A DNA stretch of 12,879 nucleotides, from the NCBI GenBank assembly GCA_002388905.1, contig DGNJ01000092.1, forward strand, positions 5,222 through 18,100, given 5' to 3'. A model generated the notes under the pieces. The model was not told the DNA's origin, ran no database searches, and saw only the letters and a program-made list of their open reading frames with translations. This DNA comes from Cellvibrionales bacterium UBA4495 (GTDB lineage Bacteria; Pseudomonadota; Gammaproteobacteria; Pseudomonadales; Porticoccaceae). Below are positions 7,475 to 12,879 of the stretch, in pieces; position 1 is the stretch's first letter; every line of letters starts with the position of its first letter. A program made the translations under genes and the position numbers.

Positions 7475-7488
7475 GCGGGACGGCCCGC
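7475..7488 (+). repeat. Second stem-loop with the same core
   Basis: GCGGG (7475-7479) pairs with CCCGC (7484-7488) across the same ACGG loop. It repeats the 12-base core CGGGACGGCCCG of the hairpin 31 bp upstream. It lies 12 bp before the desaturase-like start and may mask its weak ribosome binding site. Confidence 0.5.
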
Positions 7489-7500
7489 CGACAAGGTCCC

Positions 7501-8535
7501 ATGAAGACTCAGATACCCAGAGATAGTTGTTTTCAGCGCAAGCGACAGGCGTCCGGCCAGGCCGGGAAGAGGAACAGGTTTTTCCGCTACCCGGATGGCG
7601 CCGTCGCCAATACCCTGGCTATCGGTTACTGCCTGTCAGGCTATGTGGGCGCCCTGGCCCTGCTGGCCGGTGCTCCTTTCTACTGGTGGCCCCTGGCAGT
7701 CCTGTGGCTTGGCCACAGTCTGGTGATCGCCGCCTACCTGATCCATGAGTGTACCCACGGCACCCTGTTTTCCCGGCAGCGTCACCACCATCGGCTGGCC
7801 GTGGTGCTGGCGTGGCTGACCGGTGCCTGCTACGGCGATTTCGGCGCTATCCGGGAAAAGCACCTGCGCCACCATGTCGAGCGCGCGGATATCGTCGCTC
7901 TGGACCCGAGGGCACTGATGGCCCGGCATCCCCGGCTGCGGCGCCTGGTGGCGGCCGGGCAGTGGGCGATGCTGCCCGCCGTGGAGATATTGATGCACCT
8001 TTTAGTGGTTCTCTATCCCTTCCGGCGGGGCGGCAGTTGGCGACAGCGGAGCCGGGTCCTGGCCATACTGGGACTGCGGATAATCTATTTTGCCGCCCTG
8101 GCGACCCTGGGCTGGCAGGTGATCGTTGGCTATGGACTGGCCTATCTGCTGTTCCTGCAGGTAATGGCCTTCATGGACGCCCTTCAGCACACCTACGAGG
8201 TCCGCCTTTCCCTGGCGGGACCCAGGGCCCGGCCGACCCGTTCCCGGGATTACGAGGAGGCCAACACCTATAGCAACCTGCTTTCCCGGCGATTCCCGGC
8301 GCTCAACCTGCTGGTCCTGAATTTCTGTTATCACAATATCCACCACCGGCGCGCCGCCGAGCCCTGGCACCGGCTGCCACGCCTCCATAACGAGCACTAC
8401 GGAACCGATCCCGGTCCGGTGGTTTCCCCGGGTGAACAGTGCCGGCGCTTTTTCCGCCAACGGCTCGACCGGATGGCCGACACCGCCCCGGCGGCGGCCG
8501 GTGCCGCCGGCGTTTCATTCCTGACACCGTTGTAG
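7501..8535 (+). CDS. Membrane fatty-acid-desaturase-family di-iron enzyme
   Basis: A 344-residue integral membrane protein with the three histidine boxes of the desaturase/hydroxylase superfamily: HECTH (82-86), HLRHH (121-125) and HNIHH (278-282), with an extra His in DALQHTYE at 230. These ligate a non-haem di-iron centre used for O2-dependent desaturation or hydroxylation. Hydrophobic stretches lie at about 36-58, 62-81, 97-111, 150-172, 186-205 and 208-225. The ATG at 7501 has no good Shine-Dalgarno sequence and follows two GC-rich hairpins, so the start is the least certain of the operon. The stop TAG (8533-8535) touches the ribosome binding site of the next gene. Family members include lipid desaturases and alkyl or amine hydroxylases. 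In this operon a small-molecule hydroxylase is plausible, but the substrate cannot be read from sequence. Confidence 0.88.
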   Translation: MKTQIPRDSCFQRKRQASGQAGKRNRFFRYPDGAVANTLAIGYCLSGYVGALALLAGAPFYWWPLAVLWLGHSLVIAAYLIHECTHGTLFSRQRHHHRLAVVLAWLTGACYGDFGAIREKHLRHHVERADIVALDPRALMARHPRLRRLVAAGQWAMLPAVEILMHLLVVLYPFRRGGSWRQRSRVLAILGLRIIYFAALATLGWQVIVGYGLAYLLFLQVMAFMDALQHTYEVRLSLAGPRARPTRSRDYEEANTYSNLLSRRFPALNLLVLNFCYHNIHHRRAAEPWHRLPRLHNEHYGTDPGPVVSPGEQCRRFFRQRLDRMADTAPAAAGAAGVSFLTPL

Positions 8536-8540
8536 GAGGA
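8534..8540 (+). promoter_or_regulatory. Ribosome binding site setting a TTG start
   Basis: AGGAGGA overlaps the desaturase stop codon and is followed six bases later by TTG at 8547. It is the only strong ribosome binding site near the beginning of the isomerase-like homology. An in-frame ATG at 8439 would add 36 residues lying entirely inside the desaturase gene. Confidence 0.8.
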
Positions 8541-8546
8541 AGGAAG

Positions 8547-9410
8547 TTGGAACTGCAACTGTTCAAAACCCTCTGGGGCCATGACGGTGATCTGGGCGAC
8601 GCCATCGATCAGGCCCTGTACGCCGGTTTTCAGGGCCTCGAAGGTCAGCCTTCCTCCCGCCCGCATCAGTGCCGGGAGCATCGCCAGTTGCTGGACAAGG
8701 CAGGCCTGGCGTTTATCGCCGAGATCTGCACGGCCGGCGGCTATGTGCCCGATCGAACCGCAACGGTGGCCGCCCATCTCGATGACCTTTCAGGGAAACT
8801 GGACCGGGCCGCGCTCATGGGCCCGACACTGGTCAACTGCATCGGTGGCTGCGATGCCTGGCCGGTGGCGGATTCGGTGGCTTTTTTCAGGGAAGCCGGT
8901 GCCATGGCCCGGCATCGGAATGTTCGTATCTGTTTCGAGACCCACCGGGGGCGCTCCCTGTTCAGTCCCTGGCGTACGGCGGAAATCCTTGAGCGCCTGG
9001 ACCTGGAATTGACCTGCGATTTCAGTCACTGGAGCGTGGTCTGCGAGGGGCTGGGCACTTCCGAGGACGCCCTGATCCGCGATATCACCGCCAGCGCCGG
9101 TCATATCCACGGCCGCATCGGCTATGACCAGGGACCCCAGGTTCCGGATCCCGCCGCGGATCGGTATCGCCCCTGGCTGAAGCAGCATCAGCGCTGGTGG
9201 GAATGGGTCTGGGCCGCCCAGTGGGGACGGGGGGCGCCGGCCAGTTCCCTGACCCCGGAGTTTGGTCCCGATGGCTACCAGGCCATCGATGCCACCACTG
9301 GCGATCCGGTGGGAGACCTATGGAATTTCAACTGCTGGCTGGCGGCCGCGGAGCGCAGGCACTTCAAAGATTTTATTGACAGACAAACGCAACCGACAGG
9401 TGACCGATGA
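8547..9410 (+). CDS. Xylose-isomerase-like TIM-barrel protein (sugar phosphate isomerase/epimerase family)
   Basis: A 287-residue protein starting with TTG (MELQLFKTLWG). It shows the AP-endonuclease-2/xylose-isomerase TIM-barrel pattern: beta-1 LQLFKTLWG, then GFQGLEGQ (27-34), IAEI (57-60), LVNCIGG (95-101), and VRICFETHRG (126-135). The divalent-metal set typical of the family can be read as E131, D158, H188 and E238, with H161 beside D158 (DFSHW). Related enzymes isomerise or epimerise hydroxy-ketones or sugars, and some act as dehydratases. It overlaps the next gene by four bases (ATGA, 9407-9410) and the previous stop overlaps its ribosome binding site, so it is embedded in the operon. 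The substrate is unknown. A role in processing the carbon remnant left after guanidine or amine release is only an idea. Confidence 0.87.
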   Translation: MELQLFKTLWGHDGDLGDAIDQALYAGFQGLEGQPSSRPHQCREHRQLLDKAGLAFIAEICTAGGYVPDRTATVAAHLDDLSGKLDRAALMGPTLVNCIGGCDAWPVADSVAFFREAGAMARHRNVRICFETHRGRSLFSPWRTAEILERLDLELTCDFSHWSVVCEGLGTSEDALIRDITASAGHIHGRIGYDQGPQVPDPAADRYRPWLKQHQRWWEWVWAAQWGRGAPASSLTPEFGPDGYQAIDATTGDPVGDLWNFNCWLAAAERRHFKDFIDRQTQPTGDR

Positions 9411-10126
9411 TGAAATGCTTGTACGAAGACCGGATTCCCGGCGGGGCGCACTGGTCATTCCGCGTCCGGCGCGGCAAGATCCTGCGCCTCATCGATGAGG
9501 AGGGCGGCGCCAACTTAGGCATGCTCTTCTACAACCCCCAGAACCTGCTAGAGCGCTACAACGCCCCGGACACCCTCAAGTGCCAGCACACCTTCAGGCT
9601 GACCCGGGGCCACTGCCTCTACTCGGACATGGGCCGTATTTTCTGCTCCATCACCGAGGACAGTTTCGGCTGGCACGATACGGTATGTGGCACCAGCCAC
9701 CGGCAAACCATTGAAAGCAAGTGGGGCCTGAAAAGCTATCAGGACTATCGCAACGACCGCACCCAGAACGGTCGCGACAGTTTTCTGGTGGAACTGGCCA
9801 AGTACGGCCTCGGCAAGAAAGACCTGGCCGCCAACCTGAACCTGTTCAGCAAGGTCCATACCGACAGGGAGGGGAATTTGCGCTTCGACGAGCATGCCGT
9901 CCGCGCGGGCAGTCACGTGGACCTGCGTTTCGAGATGGATACCCTGGTGGTATTCCATACCTGTCCGCACCCGCTGAATCCCGCCGCCGAGTATCCCCGA
10001 CGGGCCGTCCGCTATCAGTTTTTCGACGCGCCGCCGGTGGCGGAGGACGATCTGTGCAAGAACGCCTGCCCGGAAAATGGCCGGGGATTTACCAACACTG
10101 CCCTGTACAACGATTTGCACGCCTGA
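9407..10126 (+). CDS. DUF1989 urea-carboxylase-associated protein (carboxyguanidine deiminase subunit, larger)
   Basis: A 239-residue DUF1989 protein of the urea-carboxylase-associated type (UAAP). In guanidine-using bacteria the two UAAP proteins form carboxyguanidine deiminase (CgdA/CgdB), which turns carboxyguanidine into allophanate plus ammonia. Visible family blocks are [11 protein letters not shown] (33-43), ERYNAPDT (49-56), [11 protein letters not shown] (88-98), NLNLFSKV (143-150), HTCPHPLNP (184-192) and [12 protein letters not shown] (219-230). The Cys and His residues H90, C94, H98, C186 and H188 may bind a metal. The start is the first of two consecutive ATGs (9407), overlapping the preceding stop. 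The gene is followed 10 bp later by its smaller partner. I do not assign the A or B letter because I cannot align to the named proteins. Confidence 0.9.
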   Translation: MMKCLYEDRIPGGAHWSFRVRRGKILRLIDEEGGANLGMLFYNPQNLLERYNAPDTLKCQHTFRLTRGHCLYSDMGRIFCSITEDSFGWHDTVCGTSHRQTIESKWGLKSYQDYRNDRTQNGRDSFLVELAKYGLGKKDLAANLNLFSKVHTDREGNLRFDEHAVRAGSHVDLRFEMDTLVVFHTCPHPLNPAAEYPRRAVRYQFFDAPPVAEDDLCKNACPENGRGFTNTALYNDLHA

Positions 10127-10136
10127 GGAGGACGCC

Positions 10137-10775
10137 ATGATTGTCGAAAGCCCGCGCCGAGCCGAACAGGCGGTTTACCGCAAGGTGATCCCCGCCGGCG
10201 AATACTGGCTCCATGAAATCCGCAAGGGCCAGGTGCTCCGGATCCTGGACCTGGAAGGCAACCAGGCGGCTGACACCCTGTTTTACAGCGCCGCCGATCC
10301 CACCGAGCGGTACAGCGCCGTTGACACCATACGCGAACAGGGCAATGTCTACCTGAGCGCCGGTTCCGTGCTTTTGAGCACCGAGTGCAACCCGCTTATG
10401 GAAATCGTCGCCGACACCTGCGGCCGTCACGATACCCTGGGCGGGGCCTGTGCCGCCGAGTCCAATACCGTGCGCTATGCCCTGGATAAAAAATGCATGC
10501 ACGCCTGCCGGGATTCCTGGTTGCTGGCGGTGGCGGAACATGAGGAGTTGGGCCTTAGCAAGCGGGATATCACCCACAACATCAATTTTTTCATGAATGT
10601 GCCCGTCACCGAGGAAGGCGGACTAACCTTCGAGGATGGCATCAGCGGCGCGGGGAAATACGTGGAACTGGCGGCGCGGATGGCCGCGCTGGCGCTGATT
10701 TCCAATTGCCCGCAACTCAACAATCCGTGCAATGCCTACAACCCCACGCCCATTGAAGTCCTGGTCTGGGACTGA
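10137..10775 (+). CDS. DUF1989 urea-carboxylase-associated protein (carboxyguanidine deiminase subunit, smaller)
   Basis: A 212-residue paralogue and presumed partner of the preceding DUF1989 protein; the pair is the usual companion of guanidine/urea carboxylase. Equivalent blocks are [10 protein letters not shown] (41-50), ERYSAVDT (57-64), [11 protein letters not shown] (95-105), HACRDSWL (122-129), [14 protein letters not shown] (144-157) and [15 protein letters not shown] (189-203). Candidate ligand or catalytic residues are C95, H98, D99, C105, C191 and C198. AGGAGG (10126-10131) lies five bases before the ATG at 10137, which decides the start; an in-frame ATG 60 bases upstream would run into the previous gene. 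The 92-bp gap to the carboxylase is the longest inside this end of the operon. Confidence 0.9.
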   Translation: MIVESPRRAEQAVYRKVIPAGEYWLHEIRKGQVLRILDLEGNQAADTLFYSAADPTERYSAVDTIREQGNVYLSAGSVLLSTECNPLMEIVADTCGRHDTLGGACAAESNTVRYALDKKCMHACRDSWLLAVAEHEELGLSKRDITHNINFFMNVPVTEEGGLTFEDGISGAGKYVELAARMAALALISNCPQLNNPCNAYNPTPIEVLVWD

Positions 10776-10867
10776 CGGCGGGAACACTGGAGAAAAAGCG
10801 CCGGCGCCGGAGGGCAGACACCCGACCCGCAAAACGGCGCCTCGGATACAACCATTGGAACGAATTT
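10776..10867 (+). other. Leader of the carboxylase gene with GC-rich dyads
   Basis: This 92-bp gap contains the palindrome GCGCCGGCGC (10798-10807) and a GGCGCCG/CGGCGCC pairing (10803-10809 with 10835-10841). I see no T-tract, no second guanidine aptamer and no clear -35/-10 or -24/-12 promoter. The ribosome binding site before 10868 is weak (GGAA near 10857). It probably belongs to the same transcript. Confidence 0.35.
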
Positions 10868-12879
10868 ATGTTTCGTAAAATACTGATCGCCAACCGCGGT
10901 GCCATTGCGGTCCGCATCATCCGGACCCTGAAAGCAATGGGCATCGCCAGTGTCGCCGTCTATGCCGAGGCCGATGCACGCTCCCGCCACGTCACCCTGG
11001 CCGACGAGGCATGGTCGCTGGGGGAAGGGGGGGCGTCCGATACCTATCTCGACCAGGACAAGCTGTTTGCGGTGATGGAGAAAAGCGGCGCCGGCGCGGT
11101 GCATCCGGGCTACGGGTTTCTCAGCGAGAACGCCGGTTTTGCCCGGCGCTGCGAGGCCGCCGGGGTGGTGTTCCTGGGCCCTACTCCCGAGCAGATGGAA
11201 GCCTTTGGCCTTAAGCACACTGCCAGGGCCCTGGCGGAACAAGCCGGTGTGCCGCTGCTGCCGGGAAGCGGATTGCTCGATACGGTTGACGCCGCCGTCG
11301 CCGCCGCCGGGGATATCGGCTACCCGGTGATGCTCAAGTCCACCGCCGGCGGTGGCGGTATCGGCATGAAACTCTGCTACGACGCCGACGAATTGCGGGC
11401 CCATTACCACAGCGTGCGCCGCCTGGGGGAAAGCAACTTCGCCGACAGCGGGGTGTTCCTGGAGAAATTTGTCGAGCGGGCCCGCCATATCGAGGTACAG
11501 GTATTTGGTGACGGCGCGGGCCGCGCCGTGGCCCTGGGGGAGCGGGACTGTTCCAGCCAGCGGCGAAACCAGAAAGTCATCGAGGAAACCCCGGCCGTCG
11601 ATCTGCCCGGGACACTGCGCAAGCACTTGCACGGCAGTGCGGTGGCGCTGATGGAAACCGTGCGATACCGCAGTGCCGGCACGGTGGAATTTATCTACGA
11701 CCCCAAAGCCGGAGAGGCCTACTTTCTGGAAGTGAACACCCGCCTGCAAGTGGAACACGGTGTCACCGAACAGGTCTATGGCGTGGACCTGGTGTCGTGG
11801 ATGGTTCGCCTGGGTGCCGGGGCGGTCGACAGCCTCGACCCGCTGGCGGCACGGGTGCCTTCCGGCCACGCCCTCCAGGTGCGCGTCTATGCCGAGGATC
11901 CGGCCCGCGATTTCCAGCCCTCGGCGGGCCTGCTCACGAGCGTCGACTTCCCCGCCGGCGACGGTGATCGATTGCGCATCGATCACTGGCTGGAGCCCGG
12001 TATCGAGGTCTCGCCTTTCTTCGATCCCATGCTCGCCAAGCTCATCGTCCACCGGGAGACCCGGGACGAAGCCATCGCGGCCATGGTCGCCACCCTCGAT
12101 GAGACCCGGCTCTACGGTATCGAGACAAACCTGGCGTATGTCCGGGCGGTTCTCGACACGCCGGTTTTCCGCAACGGCGATATGTACACGCGCTTTCTCG
12201 ATGGTTTCCGCTTCCGGGCCCCCACACTGGAAGTGTTGTCGGCGGGCACCATGACCACCATTCAGGATGCCCCGGGCCGCGTCGGTTACTGGAGTGTGGG
12301 CGTGCCGCCCTCCGGTCCTTTCGACAGCCTTTCCTTCCGGCTGGGCAACGCCCTGCTCGGTAATGACGACGACGCGGCGGGCCTGGAAATGACCCTGAAT
12401 GGCGGCACTTTCCGTTTTCACAGCGACACCCAGATGGTGCTTGCCGGCGCGGTCATGGAGGCTGAATTGGAGACGGCCGATAACCGTGTCGGGACCGTCG
12501 AGCCGTGGCGCATCGTCGACATACCCGCCGGTGCTGTCCTGCGCCTGGGCAAGGTACAGGGGCACGGCGCCCGCACCTATCTGCTGGTGCGCGGGGGGCT
12601 CCAGTGTCCCCACTACCTGGGTGCCAGGGCCACCTTCACGCTCGGCCAGTTCGGCGGCCACTGCGGGCGGGCGCTGCGCAAGGGTGACGTGCTCCACCTG
12701 GATCCCGATACCGTGCCGGCGGCGCCGGCCCATCTGCCCGAGGAACTGGAACCGGGCCTGACCGACGAGTGGCAGATAGCCGTCACCTACGGACCCCATG
12801 GCGCGCCGGATTTTTTTACCGAAAACGATATCGAGACCCTGTTCGACGCTCATTGGGAAGTGCACTACAACTCCAGCCG
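10868..12879 (+). CDS. Guanidine/urea carboxylase, biotin-dependent, N-terminal part (truncated by window)
   Basis: The frame is open from ATG 10868 to the window edge, giving about 670 of the roughly 1,200 residues usual for the family. Residues 1-450 are a biotin carboxylase: MFRKILIANRGAIAVR, the ATP-grasp glycine loop around AGGGGIGM (160-167), the QKVIEETP region (235-242), the signature EVNTRLQVEH (288-297), and the C-terminal cap. From about 451 starts the carboxyltransferase part (LEVLSAGTMTTIQDAPGRVGYW; PSGPFDSLSFRLGNALLGN), the domain arrangement of urea carboxylase rather than acyl-CoA carboxylases. The last residues include VTYGPHGAPDFFT and EVHYNSS. The enzyme carboxylates urea or guanidine with ATP and bicarbonate. 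The carboxyltransferase residue that separates the two (Asp in urea, Asn in guanidine enzymes, as I recall) and the biotin domain lie beyond the window. The riboswitch and the UAAP pair favour guanidine. Confidence 0.93.
   Translation, partial: MFRKILIANRGAIAVRIIRTLKAMGIASVAVYAEADARSRHVTLADEAWSLGEGGASDTYLDQDKLFAVMEKSGAGAVHPGYGFLSENAGFARRCEAAGVVFLGPTPEQMEAFGLKHTARALAEQAGVPLLPGSGLLDTVDAAVAAAGDIGYPVMLKSTAGGGGIGMKLCYDADELRAHYHSVRRLGESNFADSGVFLEKFVERARHIEVQVFGDGAGRAVALGERDCSSQRRNQKVIEETPAVDLPGTLRKHLHGSAVALMETVRYRSAGTVEFIYDPKAGEAYFLEVNTRLQVEHGVTEQVYGVDLVSWMVRLGAGAVDSLDPLAARVPSGHALQVRVYAEDPARDFQPSAGLLTSVDFPAGDGDRLRIDHWLEPGIEVSPFFDPMLAKLIVHRETRDEAIAAMVATLDETRLYGIETNLAYVRAVLDTPVFRNGDMYTRFLDGFRFRAPTLEVLSAGTMTTIQDAPGRVGYWSVGVPPSGPFDSLSFRLGNALLGNDDDAAGLEMTLNGGTFRFHSDTQMVLAGAVMEAELETADNRVGTVEPWRIVDIPAGAVLRLGKVQGHGARTYLLVRGGLQCPHYLGARATFTLGQFGGHCGRALRKGDVLHLDPDTVPAAPAHLPEELEPGLTDEWQIAVTYGPHGAPDFFTENDIETLFDAHWEVHYNSS

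Noticed and set aside
22..7483. The same 13-base string (tgaagcgggacgg) at 22-34 and 7471-7483
   Set aside because: A match of this length is expected about once by chance in GC-rich DNA of this size, and the contexts differ.
8439..8546. Upstream ATG start for the TIM-barrel protein
   Set aside because: The added 36 residues lie within the desaturase-like gene and do not look like the family; AGGAGGA with TTG at 8547 fits better.
10736..12865. A 709-residue open frame on the minus strand at the right end
   Set aside because: It is antisense to the carboxylase, which has unambiguous biotin carboxylase motifs. The long frame reflects third-position GC bias.
1..12879. Insertion sequences, CRISPR arrays, tRNA or rRNA genes
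   Set aside because: I saw no transposase-like protein, no regularly spaced repeats, and no tRNA or rRNA signature on either strand by eye; a dedicated search was not possible.

Overview
The window is GC-rich, tightly packed bacterial DNA, most likely from a proteobacterium. A gammaproteobacterium is a guess from gene style, not a demonstrated placement. The proteobacterial signs are a textbook sigma-54 promoter with an NtrC-type enhancer, short intergenic gaps and ATGA start/stop overlaps. The visible part of the main gene cluster is a guanidine/urea-type nitrogen-assimilation locus, and the last gene is cut by the window edge.

Layout. Positions 83-547 (+) encode a PaaI-like hotdog thioesterase. 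It converges on a CYP101-like (P450cam-like) cytochrome P450 at 558-1778 (-). The divergent gap 1779-2291 is a dense control region. It holds an NtrC-type dyad (1940-1954), a near-perfect -24/-12 promoter (2055-2071), repeated CAATGAT elements, and a clear guanidine-I (ykkC) riboswitch (2137-2239) in the leader of the next operon.

The (+) operon then runs: periplasmic binding protein (2292-3278), permease (3314-4273) and ATPase (4281-5201) of a NitT/TauT-type ABC importer of the urea-carboxylase-associated kind; creatininase-family amidohydrolase (5198-5971); type III (GlnT-like) glutamine synthetase (5997-7424); membrane di-iron fatty-acid-desaturase-like protein (7501-8535); xylose-isomerase-like TIM barrel with a TTG start (8547-9410); two DUF1989 urea-carboxylase-associated proteins (9407-10126 and 10137-10775); and the N-terminal 670 residues of a urea/guanidine carboxylase (10868 to the window end).

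How it fits together. Nitrogen limitation (NtrC/sigma-54) would start the transcript and guanidine (riboswitch) would gate it. The importer would bring in guanidine or a guanidino compound. The carboxylase plus the two DUF1989 proteins would convert guanidine through carboxyguanidine to allophanate and ammonia, as established for guanidine carboxylase and carboxyguanidine deiminase. A downstream allophanate hydrolase is expected but not visible, and glutamine synthetase could capture the ammonia. The unexplained part is the four-gene insert (creatininase-like, GlnT-like, desaturase-like, isomerase-like) between transporter and carboxylase modules. I propose it either liberates guanidine from a larger substituted or cyclic guanidino substrate, or handles the amine or carbon by-product. 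This is inference, and the insert is the best candidate here for an undescribed pathway.
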